A DNA stretch of 64,000 nt, taken from positions 428,094 to 492,093 of the forward strand of contig RDEW01000030.1 of NCBI GenBank assembly GCA_011109175.1. Direction: 5' to 3'. The position numbers and the translations under genes are program-made. A model generated the notes under the pieces. It was not told where the DNA came from and did no database searches. It saw only the letters and a list, made by a program, of their open reading frames with translations. The stretch is from Dicyema japonicum (taxonomy: Eukaryota > Dicyemida > Rhombozoa > Dicyemidae). Position 1 is the first letter of the stretch. The number at the start of each line of letters is the position of its first letter. This document shows, piece after piece, positions 35,026-47,363 of this stretch.

Positions 35026-35689
35026 AGTTTCCTAATTTCTGTAAGTAACTGACTTTGAGGTTCCGTAACTCCTTTGATTAAGCAGTTGGATGTGTTTTCC
35101 GCTTTAAGGAAGAGCTTTTTCTGTTGGGTAGGTAGCTTCTCGATATCCTGGTCACACTAGCACATGTTTGATGGGAAACTTTAGACAACGCTTCTTGAAT
35201 TATTCTCGAGAATATTCATAGTTTCTTTCCACAACGATTCTGGGAATATATTTTCAGGAAGACTTACATTTTAATCAATGCGGTCGCACACCATTTTTTG
35301 TGGATGCCATGTTACCTTTTAACGGAAAACATTTTATATGGAATTACTCTCTTCATCTGTCCATTGAATCCACTTTTCATGTTAAAACAAGTGACAACTA
35401 TCTAGGATCGGAGTAAGTTTGATGTCCTTTATACAATCTTGAGTTGATAAGTAGTACCTTCTGACATCATCTCAAACCAAAGAATTTATCTGATTGTACA
35501 TATAAACCCCCATGCTGATATATTAGCCCCATTTCATGTAATTGTGCTGGGTGCTTTAATTTCCCGTGAAGATTTCAGCCATGTATTTACAAGGAACCCC
35601 GGATATACCGGAAAGAGGTTAAAAGTTAATTAAACTTCAATTAAGGTATATCCAGCTCCAATGGTGAATGTGAGACGCATCCTTTCCAA
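35026..35689. other. Intergenic, nothing recognised
   Basis: AT-rich. I see no coding or structural signal. Confidence 0.25.
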
Positions 35690-35935
35690 GTATCATGCCT
35701 GTCCACATCTTCCATTATGTGAACCCCTTTGAGGAGTAGGTAAGAGGTAGATTATTTTTTCAGGCATTGGATATTTCTTGGGATAAGCGGATCAACTAAA
35801 GCCTCTTAGGATTTTAAAAAACGCACAGTATGGAATCTTTCAGCCATGTAGGATAAGGTGTGGGAACCAAACCCACAGCTAATCAACTCGAGCGACAGTA
35901 CTAGGCATTATGCCATCTGGGAGGTCACCACCTCA
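35690..35935 (-). repeat. SINE-like element, minus strand
   Basis: The minus strand starts with TGGCATAATGCCTAG (A-box-like) and GGTTTGGTTCCCAC (B-box), then runs into a body. On the plus strand the body reads AAGCGGATCAACTAAAG and TTAGGATTTTAAAAAACG. The element at 5.32-5.53 kb has the same parts in the same order and spacing. Confidence 0.5.
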
Positions 35936-36116
35936 ACTAGAAAACAACACAAAATAAAATTTAAAAAAATTAATCATAAAATTAAAAAAATTAGTAATTT
36001 AAACTAATTTTTCTCGAAGTGACCGAAAAATGTCTATCCAGATTGAAGTACTCCCCCATTCTCTGCGACACAATCATTTTATCTAAATAAACAGAAAAAT
36101 ACTTTCCACGCTTAAT

Positions 36117-36900
36117 TTAACACGTTTTTGTTGAATAGGCCCGACCATATAGTAAATCAATGTGTAGTTGCACAATCATGGTAAACAGAAAAAACAAAGT
36201 AATCCTTGTGACCCAACTGGGAAGAGACTTAGCCACAAAACAATTGTAATGACGACTCCACGTTGACATAAACGCTTGTACCTACTACATCAGTAAAACT
36301 AGTGACGTTATAATGGATATCCATACAATCACTAAATCTCATTTTTACCAATTCATTGTAATAATTCTTACAGGCGGAACATTTACTGCTGTTAATCGGG
36401 GACAAATCACCAGAAATATATTTCTGCAACCTCAAGATAGAACAATACTGCAGTTGAGGTTCCGTTCAAACAATTGGAGAGTTTTGTGGAAATATCAACG
36501 AACCTTTGGTACTCCGAAGACTGCATTCCCTTCTTGTTATAACAGGCTGAGTATATTTGATGGTCTTACCTTCACAGAACCCGTTTTTCCAGATACTGAA
36601 GATAGTGCTGCTGTCGGTATCAATGAAGTTGATATATATCCCCTTGTAGTATATGTTATCCATGCAGTTCTCCACTTCCTTAAATAAATATAATTATTTA
36701 CGATTCTGCTTTGAAGATATTTTATATGGTTGTAGTAATCCCAACATTGAATACACACATTGAAAGGGCTAGAATTATAGCCCGAACAGTTGATCAAATA
36801 CCCGTACTGTGTACTGTACTCCTTCACAATTTTAGAACAGGATATTTTCCATTTACCAGTTTCCCCACAAACGAGTGAATATAGAATTATTTCCAACATG
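36117..36900 (-). CDS. OSTM1: OSTM1-like lysosomal membrane protein
   Basis: OSTM1 is the type I membrane beta-subunit of the lysosomal chloride/proton exchanger ClC-7. Four introns (36679-36701, 36547-36569, 36424-36448 and 36275-36299; 23, 23, 25 and 25 nt) give an unbroken frame of about 230 residues. It starts MLEIILYSLVCG, a short hydrophobic leader. Family marks follow: FNVCIQCWDYYNHI, IFSIWKNGFCEACYNKKG (the W-x-x-x-x-C-x-x-C block), SKCSACKNYYNELV and CMDIHYNVTTFMSTWSRHYN, ending in the conserved cysteine. A hydrophobic stretch (ITLFFLFTMIVQLHI) can serve as the membrane anchor, leaving a short cytoplasmic tail. The stop is at 36117-36119. Cysteine spacing and the single C-terminal anchor make OSTM1 the best match. 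It is shorter than vertebrate OSTM1 (about 330 residues). Confidence 0.78.
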
Positions 36901-38284
36901 ACTATTTTGAATTTAAATTTTACTATTTAAAAATTAACTTTTTGTTTATAAAACGAAATAAAAAAATAAAATAATAATAATCAGACTCAAGTCTTTATTG
37001 GCACCAAAAACTAAAGATTTTCTGAGTCATTTATAACGCCCACTGAAGAAGTCTTTATCAAGTGACTGCTAAATTGAAATGTGCTTGCAATTGTAAAGAG
37101 GGGACTTGTCTTTCCACGGACTAAATCTAAAAGCTGCACAGTCAGGTCATCACTCAAACAATTAAATATATATGTCCCTTTTGGAGTTTGCGACATCTAC
37201 TTCAAAGTTCAAGAAATTAAATTCAATCAGATGAAGAACTATGCGTTTTCTTTCGACACCGAGTAGCTCCCCCTCGCCATTTTCCTCTGAAAAAATCTAA
37301 AAAGAACCATAGCGGCGATTTCCAGCGCTTCTACAAAAAAATCGGGGGACCTATTGCGCGAAACGCGTGTCTATCGATATTAAAGAAAGTTTATTTTATA
37401 AGAAAATTGCCATCATTAGTGGAATGCTGAAAATAATAAGACTGCGTGTTTATCCGTACTATAATTTCTGAATTGGGTTATCGTAGTTTCTAATGGAACC
37501 ACAAAATGAGGTAAAATTTTTTAATATGAATTAAAATGGGGATTAGTGGAATTAGTTCTAGAGTTATAAAAGTTCGAAAATTCACTTTAAATGACTGTTT
37601 TGAACAAGGACCATAGATCTATGTGTATGATACACAACGAGGCATCCTTTATGGGGGATTATCTATTCATCAGAACCTGCTAACCATGGAGACCTGCTGC
37701 GGTTATTGGTACATCAGATATTGCCATGCTTTGTGGATAAGACCTCGATGACCATTAACTTCTCTCGATGGCTAAACAATTTCTATCGACCTTTTAAAAG
37801 AAAACCATTCCCGAAATGATTACCGTGTTGGACTAAAACAAAAATGTCACCAAATAAAAAGCCAGCTCAGGATCATGAAAATAAACCCATTCCCTACTCA
37901 CCTTGACTCAAACAGTCATTTCAAATGACTTCTCAACTTAGGACAGAACAACTCATGTACAACTATTGGTCACATGAAACCTTTCTCCACACAAACCCTC
38001 AAAATTCCTATTTGAGTAATTGCAACCACCACTAGAGAGCAGCTCCACCAGTACACACATTAAAGGTATTATGCTACCACTGCGTTCTCACCCTCGCCGT
38101 GGCCTCTCTTTAGAAAAACATTATAAAGAACCTTGTACTGTCACAGCAGTCCAATACAGCACCGTCTATTTCAAGGCCAATGAGTTCGACTGGTGTAGGG
38201 CGATTTTTGTCAAAAAAGTCAAAAATTGATATGTTCTTTAAAATTGTTTAAAACTTATAAAAATGTAGTTTTTAGTCAAAAATA
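36901..38284. other. No firmly supported gene
   Basis: Two overlapping open frames on opposite strands near 37011-37280 look coding-like (minus: FNCLSDDLTVQLLDLVRGK; plus: KSKSCTVRSSLKQLNIYV). I cannot assign either or join exons convincingly. Near 38090-38180 the plus strand reads RRGLSLEKHYKEPCTVTAV, weakly like the end of a gypsy-type pol. Both remain tentative. Confidence 0.3.
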
Positions 38285-39484
38285 TGTCGCGTCCCTCCCG
38301 GGTTACCCATCCAGTGCTGGCTACATATCACCTGTCATTTCTTATCAAAATCAGAGAATTTACGAGATGTCATCTGTCATCAAATCAACACTAATTGGTT
38401 TCTAATCAAATAATTTATTTTTTTAAACTTTATATTTTCTTTACTCGATTCATGTTGACTATTGTCAATTCTCCTGATCCTGCCTTAATCTGTGAAAAAA
38501 ATTAAATGATCCTCTATTCGGTTGTTTGACAAAATTTGAACAATTTTACTTGGCTCTTCATATGGAGATTCAAATCTGCTCAACTTTAGCGATGGATTAG
38601 TCCCATAATCCTTTAAAACTCGTATCTAAATTTATTCACTAAAAATACCTCATTTCCAATAAAAATCATATTTTGATTGATGAATGATCATTCTTTTGTT
38701 CAACCGCTTAAAATAGGCTGAATTTAGACTTTTTGGAGAAAAATTAAAATCAAAATGATCTGAATCTAAGTTTTCTAGCAGTCTTTATACAATAAATACC
38801 TGAAACATCTGAAATATGTTCCAACATTATCTTCTGATGATATTGGAAAACTTCATCCGAACTATAATTTTCTTGGAAATTAAAAAAATAAACATTTATA
38901 CTCAGGAATGATTGTGTTTATTCCTGAAACTCCTCTCAGTTTTATAAATGGAGTTTCATTTGTGGAGGAATGGATCGTGGTGTTATATGTAAAAGGTGCT
39001 TCGTTTAATAATTTTTTTCCAATTTTTAGTTGATTTTTCATCCATTAACTTTGCAAGATTTCTTGTCAAAGTTTGGTTAATCTTTCTATGATCCCCTGAA
39101 ACAAATTAAATATTATTTCATTACTTGTGATTGAGGATGATTTGGTCTTCTATAAATAAGCCTGATTTTATTTTTTATGCAGAAAGAGTCTAGATATTTG
39201 TTTTAAAACTCTGTTCCATTATCTGTTTGCAGAATCTCAAAAAGCCGATTTCAAAACAAATTTCTTCAAATGCTTCACAAATTTCTAAATTCCAATAAAT
39301 TAAAAATATGCCTATTGCAGAGCACATGATGAATATTTATGAATAACGGCAAAAGATATTATATGTCCGACACAATTAAAAATGATCAAAGCCACATTAA
39401 GTATGACATTTGATAGTGACCTGATAGTGATTGATAGGTGACATGTAACCAGTGTGGGACGCGTCGCCACCACGGGACGCGACA
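38285..39484 (-). mobile_element. Integrase-bearing element with TGT...ACA inverted ends (unit A)
   Basis: The left end reads TGTCGCGTCCC... and the right end ...GGGACGCGACA. About 60 bp of the ends align as imperfect inverted repeats (both contain a TGG-TACAT-TCACCT block). The minus strand inside encodes decayed retroviral-type integrase pieces: EILQTDNGTEF, then YRRPNHPQSQ, and TYNTTIHSSTNETPF. Inverted rather than direct ends plus integrase point to a Ginger-type DNA transposon rather than an LTR element. Stops and frameshifts show it is dead. No target-site duplication is evident. The large tandem unit A begins inside it at about 38716. Confidence 0.6.
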
Positions 39485-39583
39485 CACATCAATGTGAGAA
39501 TTATTCACATCAAAGTGAGAATTATTTAAATTGACATTAAATAAATTTTAATCTTCGTAACTATAAATATTTAATCTTCGTAA

Positions 39584-40270
39584 TTGTTAATGTCCCGAAA
39601 TTTGTCTGATGAAAATAGGCGTTTTATTATTAATATGTATTCCAATGGATCCACAGCTAAGTCAATTAGCGAAAACCTATGTATCCCTGCGAAAACTGTC
39701 TATCGAATTATTAAAGACTTCAAAAAAATTGGGAAAATTGCAAGTAATCCAAAAAAATACAAAAATCACTAAAGAAATTTCTCTGTTTATAAAAATGAAA
39801 TATCGGATTCGTGTGATATTTCTTGTAAAAAAATATCCTCGAAAATATTTGCTAAATTTGGTTTAACGATCAGAACATATGCGATCCATTATCATTTAGA
39901 AGGATTCAACTACTCTTTAAAAAAATTCAACTTCTTCTAGAACGAAGAATATCAAATGATTTGGATTCTTTACGTAGACAATATGCCAAAGAATTTATTG
40001 GCAAATTATCCACTACTCTAGAATAGAAAATTTTTTGTGGATAAAATTCGATTATTACTTTACAGCTTTTAGTTAGATTCAATGTATCAATGAGGAACAA
40101 CTACGGGAAAGCAAAAAAGAGCCAAATACACACTCTTGTGGTTAAATCAATCAGATCAAGGAATATTAGTGTGTGCTGTGCAATTTCAAAGTCGGGGATC
40201 ATATTTTACAAAATTTATGAAAGCCATATAGCACGGAAAGTTACATGGGATATATAAATGATCTTTTCCA
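39584..40270 (+). pseudogene. Tc1/mariner-like transposase relic (unit A)
   Basis: Begins SDENRRFIINMYSNGSTAKS, then ISENLCIPAKTVYRIIKDF, a helix-turn-helix typical of Tc1/mariner transposases. Downstream in broken frames come PERRIS, DSLRRQYAKEFIG, VCAISKSGIIFYKIYESH and LVEDTPRVIF. Stops and single-base indels interrupt it. The 3' half (last catalytic D/E region) is missing, cut at about 40380 by another repeat. The unit-B copy is at 50505-51180. Confidence 0.6.
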
Positions 40271-40379
40271 ATTTTCACTTGAACTTGTTGAAGATACTCC
40301 AAGGGTGATTTTTTTATAACGGGGTAACCATTCTGATACATAAAATATGGAGATAGCTTTTCCAAAACTGTTTTTTATT

Positions 40380-40800
40380 TGTTTACACCGAAAGAGTGGA
40401 TCATCCTATTTAATGAGACGACGTAGGGAGTCGTGTGCCAAACTAGAAACACTTACAGACGGACACACAAATTTACTAATTTCTGTTCAAGAGAAGACTT
40501 CGCCAATTTTTCTTTAAGTGTCTCTTATTTCTCCAGAGGCCCTTATGCGTCTGGACTCCAGAATGCGGGAAAGCGGTCCCTTAAATACCGTCAGCCACTC
40601 TGTCCCATCTAACTAAGTGATCATAGACCGACAAAGGGGAGGTCGAAACAAGATGAAATGGGCATCTCGAACCGTACGATCACGCGCGGGCACAGGGGAG
40701 GAACACCGGGCCAAGATGAGATCTCTAATTGAACGCATCAGGATACGTGTTAATTAGTTTTGTTTTACCGTGGTCTTGGGATGTTAAATAAATAATAATA
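40380..40800 (+). pseudogene. LINE 3' end with AATAATAAT tail (unit A)
   Basis: A frame SYLMRRRRESCAKLETLTDG continues to KMKWASRTVRSRAGTGEEHR and MRSLIERIRIRVN, then a stop, then GTTAAATAAATAATAATAAT. Its ending and tail resemble LINE 3' ends in this window, but the RT core is absent. A stop interrupts the frame. The unit-B copy is at 51297-51720. Confidence 0.45.
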
Positions 40801-40841
40801 ATCGAAAAAAAGCTTGATCAACGTAATAATAGACACACTGT

Positions 40842-41221
40842 TTGAGGATTCTTTCAAGTGGAAAATTAGTGCCGAATGTTGATTACGCCTTTTCTGCCTG
40901 GAGATTCGCTATTCCTTCTACGAGGGTGGAGCGTATGAACTCTTTTAGACGGAAGATCATGAGGCATATGCAATCAGACTCTACATCCATTCCCATTCTC
41001 CTTTTAGAGGAGGCGATGGTGAGAAATGTCTAGGGCTTCCTACGTATGTGCAAGGAGCTACGAAACCCATTCAGAGAGAGGGCAGTTCATGCGGATGAAT
41101 TCAGATAGGCATTAAAAAGTGCGCTCTGATAGAATTCAAGAAGACACTTCAAGAACGCTGTTGATTAACTGGCGGAGCATTAGAAGAGAATTCGAGAGAT
41201 GTTGGAGGCTGGGATCACTTA
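40842..41221 (+). pseudogene. LINE C-terminal relic (NPFRER family, unit A)
   Basis: Reads LVPNVDYAFSAWRFAIPSTR and MNSFRRKIMRHMQSDS to a stop, then CKELRNPFRERAVHADEFR and further decayed blocks. It is related to the fragment at 5929-6111 (-). It is a dead copy. The unit-B copy is at 51760-52139. Confidence 0.5.
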
Positions 41222-41229
41222 ATTTAGGG
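41222..41229. repeat. hAT 5' target-site duplication (unit A)
   Basis: ATTTAGGG immediately precedes the hAT terminus CAGAAATTCTTAACGG. The matching 3' copy survives only in unit B (55310-55317). Confidence 0.6.
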
Positions 41230-43310
41230 CAGAAATTCTTAACGGCGGCCCGCTTGAAATTATAAAAAAATATTACATATTTTACATAATGCAGCCGATT
41301 TTAACTGTGCTTTTTCTTTCTGTTTGTTTCGTACAATAAACTTTTTATGGTTAAAAATTTTTACATATTTTAACTATTGTTTTTAAATTAAATATTTTTT
41401 ATATTAAATTTTAATTAACATTGCTTGTGATGTCTGGAAAACGTGTTAAAAGAAGTAGAAAAATTATTCAAAAAAATCCTGCATTTAAGCCGAATGGGAG
41501 GAACAATTTTTCGTTTTTGAAGAAAATCGCAAAGCACATTGCCTGATTTGTCATTTTGTTATACGATGTCTTAAGTTATATAATGTCGAGAGGCATTATA
41601 TGAAACATTCTTCAGAATATGATTCATTTCAAGGTGAATCAAGAAAAATCAAATTTCTATCTATGAAATCAAATCGCAAACTACAAACCACTTTGTTTAA
41701 ACAGTCCATGTCATCAATATTCGCTTCAATAGCTTCTTTCAAAATTTGTCATCTACTTGCAAAAAATATGAAGCCGTATTCAGATGGAGAATTTATTAAG
41801 CAAGCTATCCTTATATTTACTGAAAAATGTTGTTCTTCAGAAATTAAAAAAAATGTTATAAACTTATAGCTAAGCAACAATACAGTTACTCTGAGAATTG
41901 AGAGAATATCTGACAATATTCAATGCCAGCTACTCACTGAATCCAACTTTTTCGTACTCTATTCTATTGCTCTTGACATCACTAAAGATATTAGTGATAC
42001 AGAACAAATGGCTGTGTTTATTCGAGGTGTCATGCCTGACTTCAAAATTTATGAAGAATTTCTCACGCTACGTAACTTTCATGGTTCTACTAAAGGAGCT
42101 GATATATTCCGTGAATTTCGTGATTGCCTTGAAAAGGCACATTTGGATCTTTCAAAAATGTTTTCAATTGCCACAGATGGATGTCCTTCTATGGTTGGAT
42201 GGAAAACTGGGTTTCAAGGTCTCTTAGCTGGATGGCGAGTAGATGATGAGTTGAGTCCTGTGATTTGGCATCACTGCATACTACATCAAGAAAATTTAGC
42301 TGCAAAATCTATGAAAATGGACCATGTAACAGAAACGGTCATTTCAATCGTAAATTTTATTCGCTCTCGTGCTTTAAATCACCGCAATTTTAAAAAATTT
42401 CTCGAGGATGTTGATGCTGAGTATGGAGATTTGCACATGCATACAACCGTACGATGGTTGAGTCGAGCAGCATGTCTAAAAAGGTTGTATAAATTTTAAA
42501 TAAATCGCATTTATATTTTATGACCTTCTTTCGGAGATTATAAATTTTATTGACAATAAGATATTCTATTTTCAGCTTACTGATAAGTAGTGGATTGCGG
42601 ATTTAGTATTTATGGTTGATATTTCTACACACCTTTCGATTTTGAGTACTTCTCTGCAAGGTAAGAACAAACTATGTCATGAGTTGTACGGACTGGTTTC
42701 TGCATTTATCAAAAAACTACACCTTTTCAAAATACAAATTGCAAGTAGAGTTACCATTCATTTTCCAATACTTTCAAACCACAGGGAAGATGGATCATAT
42801 GAAAAATATACCTCCCTTATTAGTGACTTAATCGATGAATTCGAGACACGTTTTAATGATTTTAAAGAAACTCTACTTATTATGAAAATATTTTCGTCAC
42901 CTATGGAAACAGATGCAGCAACCGCTCCATATGTATATCAGCTGGAGCTAAGTGAAATGCAAGCAGATTTACAACTTACCGCGCTATTTAAGTCAAGTGA
43001 ACTATTGGATTTTTGGAGTCGAATTCCACAATGGAAATATTAAAACTTGGTCGATAATGCTCAAAAAATGCATCAGTCTTTGAATCAACGTATGCATGTG
43101 AAGCTTTTTCAGTAAACTTACGGGAATAAAAAGTAAGTATCGAAATCGATTGACTGAATACCTAATTCAACTTTTACGTACATCGTCTTCGAACTTTACT
43201 TCTCGTTTCGATAAAATAGTAGACACCAAGCAAAATCAAGTCTCACATTGATTCTCTTATTACGTAATAAAGCCTTTTTTCTTTAATCAAATAAAATATT
43301 TTTTGTGCGT
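41230..43310 (+). mobile_element. hAT transposon with 3' end deleted (unit A)
   Basis: The 5' terminus (CAGAAATTCTTAACGGCGG) is followed by a transposase that reads in pieces. There is a BED-type finger (HCLICHFV ... YNVERHYMKH), then the ZBED5/GTF2IRD2-like hAT body: LAKNMKPYSDGEFIKQA, DTEQMAVFIRGVMPDFKIY, SKMFSIATDGCPSMVGWKTG (first catalytic D region), WHHCILHQENLAAKSMKM and TTVRWLSRAACLKRLYKF. After a break come KNKLCHELYGLVSAFIKKL and the C-terminal dimerisation part (KSKYRNRLTEY). Frameshifts near 41500 and several stops inactivate it. The 3' terminal repeat is gone, so it cannot move. Confidence 0.8.
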
Positions 43311-43453
43311 CAAAGTAAAATAAGCGAAAACTTGTATTGAATCATGGATATTTCTGCCCACTCTCAACTGCCCCCAAGTAACCATATAACTTGGGTTGAA
43401 ATTCTCCACTATTATAATTGTTCATTATCACTCCATCATCAGAACTCATCACA

Positions 43454-43480
43454 TAGTCTGTCACAGGCGCTACGCGTTAC
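43454..43480. repeat. Left inverted end and TSD of Ginger-like element (unit A)
   Basis: TAGTC (43454-43458) is followed by TGTCACAGGCGCTACGCG... (43459-43480). The inverted counterpart ends at 46982, followed by TAATC, one base off the 5-bp duplication. Confidence 0.7.
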
Positions 43481-44519
43481 ATAATGCTCAAATTTACAAT
43501 TTCAAGCATTTTTATTAAACTTTACACATGTTTTTCTCATTTATTATATTTAAAATTAAAAATTCTAATTTAAATATTTTTGGAAGGCGCAACAGTTTTT
43601 AAATTTTAAATAGCATAATACAGGCGTGTTTTATAAAGTTAAGCTGATGGCTCGGTTTTTCGTTAAAACAACCCAGGAATAAATTGATATAATGGAAGAG
43701 AAGGGGATCGTCGATCTAATGACAAGACAAAAAATACCGATTAACTCAAAAGTCAAAGAATTTTTTATCTATCAATGGGAGGTTATACCTTAAAGACACA
43801 AATGAAAACCATAAAATTCTCTAATAATTAGTGGCCTCGCAAATTCATCAATTGACCCATTGTGGACACAACACATTGGAACAATATTGCAATGAAAGAT
43901 ATTTTTTCATGAAAAGAGAAATTATTCGGAAAGTGGTGTCAGAATGTGATATTCCATGTAAGAGCATTATGTGACTGCTTCAACGTCTAACAAATTCATG
44001 GTAGGCATAACATCCAAGGAGTCAAGGGATGATCGAACGCGTCAATCAGACAATCACAAGATCACTATCTAAGATGATGTCCGAGGATAAGTGTTGGACT
44101 AAAAACATGAAGGAAGCAGATGGAGTGAACATGGCGTTACTGGTAATTGATCCAATGCACGACAATACAACGAGCGAAAATTCGACCAACTCGCACATAT
44201 TGACAGGTTCTTCCGTTCGACATAGGAGCGTATCTCCAACTTCCGGCCTGAGAAATACTCACGGAAGCAGGCCAAACTGGTAGTCAGACTCGGAAAGCTT
44301 GGAATCATTCTCTCCCTGTATATCTCTCGTCGCTAATGGCCTGCAACACCCTTGTCAATAGGATTCTACACTCCCTCCCTGAATTCTCTTCATATCAGGA
44401 CGTCGTTGATGATTATGAGGCCTGGTGCCAACCTTCCATGATCATTACAAACCTATTAGTTTCCCAACCTTCCATGATCATTACAAAGATGAATAATTTT
44501 TACATGATCTTAATTTTGG

Positions 44520-45019
44520 AAACGTGTTTCGACACATGTCGAAATAATTAAATGCTGGTGCTGAGATAAAGGTTTATCTTTATCTCTTGAAAAATGTACT
44601 GCTTCATGGATTGTGAATTTCAAGAACAAATCAAAGATTTGTATTGATACTGGAGCGATCAAATGCATGGAACAGTTACAATATCTTGGTGTTTGTGTGA
44701 ACTCGAAGGGTTCCTTCATTAATTATATCAAGAAAAAGAAGAAAAAAGCTACGGAGATGTTGAAATCACTTTACGTTTTCAATTGAGTCCGGAAACTTTT
44801 CTTTATGTGTATACAGCTTGTATAGAACCATTCTTGATTTATTGCTTCCAAGGATGGTTTGAAAGTGATGAGAGAAGTACCATTGTAGAGCTTCTCGATA
44901 AATCGAGGAGATATGCTATTAAACTGGCATATGGATTTGATTTAAAGTCTAAATTACCGCCAAGTGATGAGAGACGTGCAAGATCCATTGAGGAAATATT
45001 GCACCACTTGAAAAAATAA
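44520..45019 (+). pseudogene. CR1-like LINE fragment, RT N-terminus deleted (unit A)
   Basis: Picks up at GTGTTTCGACACATGTCG and reads CWCRDKGLSLSLEKCTASWI, GAIKCMEQLQYLGVCVNSKG and, after a frame break, FLYVYTACIEPFLIYCFQGW and SRRYAIKLAYGFDLKSK. Unit B keeps another 1.1 kb upstream with the RT core. The junction in A (about 44515) joins CATGATCTTA directly to GGAAACGTG. Confidence 0.75.
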
Positions 45020-45199
45020 TTCTCGTTGGATGCAAGGAGTCAATTATTCAAAGAGGAGACATATGGTGTCTCGTTAAACCAGACCCCATCAACCAGGACC
45101 AACTCGTTGGCTTCTCCCTTTTTAATTAGTTTTTCGAGTTTGTTACGTTAATAAAGTAACTATCTCGTTATATTTAACGTTGCTGGTTAATGGTTGTTG

Positions 45200-46815
45200 T
45201 TGATGTTGATAAGAACCATCTAAATTCATCGGATTACTTCTGCGCCGAATTGAGTAAAGAAAACCCAAATCGAACGGCCACGAGCTTGTCCGACATGTTT
45301 CCGACGCGGATGCTTCTAGGATTCGTCCTCAGCAAAACAACACGAAATTTCCGGTTCTACGAGCAATAATGTCTTCCTCAACAGCTGATTGTCGAAAACA
45401 ATGGGCTGCCTCAGTTATTGAAAGCATGCGCTCTAGACTGGGTCGTGTCCAGGTGGATGGGCTATTCTTTTGGAGGGGTTTAAGACTAAGTTGGAGAGGA
45501 AATAACAATGTCTGAGTTCAGAAAACTGATATACGTCCAGGAACGCAAACAATTATCACGCAATGAACTTGATTCGAAGGTTACCCCAGATTCTAAGCCT
45601 GATATGTCTTCACCGTCCCTGGATCCTAAATTTTACGATCACTGCCGACGCACATTTATGGAACAATTGATAATTGCCGAGCAAATTGAACAAAGCTCGA
45701 GACCCCGATCCAAAAAGATTCCCTATGTCAAGATTGACAATAACTTATTGGAGTGTTTGAACTGTGTCATTAGCCAATGGGTAAAAAGAACTCCATAATT
45801 TTTATGGATCAAATTTCTACTCTTATTTATGCTGGTCAAGCTACATATCAGATTATTACAGTGAAAAAAATGAGCCATCAAAATGGAATGACAATATATG
45901 TAGAAAAATCGAAAAGTGGAAATCCTTTTATTTTTTTTATGAAGACGTTGTCATCAGAGGAAAAACCTATGGCCTGCCACGCGTTATCCTTAGTGGGATA
46001 CCAAAAAAATCATGGTGAAAGAGGAGGATTATTTCGTACATTGAAGATAAAATTAAAATTATCGAAAAGAAATTGTGTGTATCTGAGTCCCGCAAGAAAT
46101 TCCGTCTTGATAATCTAAACTTCGAATTAAATCAAAGATCATTTTACAGAAACTTAACCTCTATGGCAAATAATGTTACTGAGTCTATTGATGATGAAAA
46201 ATGTGCAGACTTTTGGGAAGACGTTTGGAAAAAAAGATGTATGTTTAGAGAGGGTCAATATTGAAAAAAGAATAACCGGCGTCGAGAATGTACCTGTTGG
46301 ATTTAATAGAAATGAGTTTAATGAAACAATTAAATAACTGCCTAACTGGAAACCCCAGGCTGCGATGGAGTTTTCAACTTTTTTGTTAAAAAGTTCACGT
46401 CTTTGAGACTCAATATTTAATGTGATGAGTAGAGTTGTGGAAGGAGAATGTGTGCCTGGAGAGTGGTTTTTCACTGGACTCACTTATTGTCCAATAGTAC
46501 TGACCTGGGATGGATTGGTAACCTCACACTCGTGGGAACATTCCAGATCTCTGAACATAAGCGAAAGAACCTATATGTATATTCAATCATTGGTTATACG
46601 TAAAACTTTTGAGTCGATGATTGTTTCATACAGGAATAAAACGGATTTTGTCGAAAGAGATAAAAATCTAAAGAAGGAAATAAATAATATCTATTCGAGA
46701 ATGGATAACAAAGACTCTCAGGATGACGGAACAAGTAATTCGGACTGCTCAGAACCGAAATTTGTGGATGATCTAGAATGTTTTGGAGAACCCCAAATAC
46801 TAAATTGCTCGTAGA
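45200..46815 (+). pseudogene. R4-like LINE, N-terminal part kept and RT core deleted (unit A)
   Basis: Frames include MSEFRKLIYVQERKQLSRNE (45508), MDQISTLIYAGQATYQIIT, KIEKWKSFYFFYEDVVI, VILSGIPKKSW, LCVSESRKKFRLDNLNFELN and RRSFYRNL-like blocks. These belong to the N-terminal part of R2/R4-type LINEs. At about 46490 the sequence jumps to the end of the restriction-like endonuclease (PIVLTWDGLVTSHSWEHSR ... SLVIRKTFESMIVSYRNK), omitting 1.86 kb of RT that unit B retains. Stops and frameshifts are present throughout. Confidence 0.75.
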
Positions 46816-46982
46816 AAAGACGTCTTTGCTAATAAAAAGGAAATACTTCTAACTAAATTATTAACATTACTTTTGTAAAATAAACTGGTTAGTTATAATT
46901 AAATCAAAAAATTTTTTTTGATTTTTTTTCTAAGTCCACTAGTGTAACGCGTAGCGCTCGGTAACGCGTAGCGCCTGTGACA

Positions 46983-47363
46983 TAATCATATTAATTATAA
47001 TCAAATGGTGGTATTCACAGATGGAAGTTCACCCAATAAAAAAACTAGATCCGACTCTGAGGTCCTCTAGTCTTAAGAAGAGAATACATCCGGAATAAAC
47101 CGTTAGACAAACCCAAAAAAAACCACGTCAACAGCGTTACCATAACCGGGGAGCTTGTTTAATAGACCATCTGTTCTCCCTATACCCACCATTGAAGGAA
47201 CCCTTACAATAGAGAAGAGATAGATCTTTATCGGATGCCGGCGAGGCATTGGGCGTCTCCTGAGACAAGTGGATCAACCGACATACTGAGGGATCGATAA
47301 TTTAAACGAAGAAAAAGCCAATATTATAAAATTTAAAAACCAAGTAAGGAAATGTTAGATAAA
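46983..47363. other. Spacer with RNase H-like scrap and SINE-like core (unit A)
   Basis: Right after the inverted end the plus strand reads MVVFTDGSSPNKK, which resembles the first catalytic block of an RNase H domain, and then stops. A SINE-like core (GCATTGGGCGTCTCCTGAGA, AAGTGGATCAACC) lies at about 47237-47290. The counterpart in B is 61125-61506. Confidence 0.4.

Larger units (their letters stand above)
43459..46982 (+). mobile_element. Ginger-like TIR element carrying nested LINEs (unit A)
   Basis: It has perfect 22-bp inverted ends with TGT...ACA termini (43459-43480 and 46961-46982). An extra partial copy of the right repeat (GTAACGCGTAGCGCTCG) lies just inside. Between them is a decayed integrase-like ORF (43700-44280): KREIIRKVVSECDIPCKSIM, then GMIERVNQTITRSLSKMM and HILTGSSVRHRS. 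This resembles the integrase core's end and the KRBA2/Ginger group. Two LINEs lie inside (separate entries). Ginger transposons combine TGT...ACA ends with retroviral-type integrases. The family call is inference. Confidence 0.6.

Noticed and set aside
36466-36899. Single-exon reading of the OSTM1 region
   Set aside because: The unspliced frames end early or lose the conserved cysteines. Four short introns restore the family pattern.
38285-39484. LTR retrotransposon or endogenous retrovirus
   Set aside because: The ends are inverted rather than direct repeats, and no gag, protease or RT accompanies the integrase pieces.
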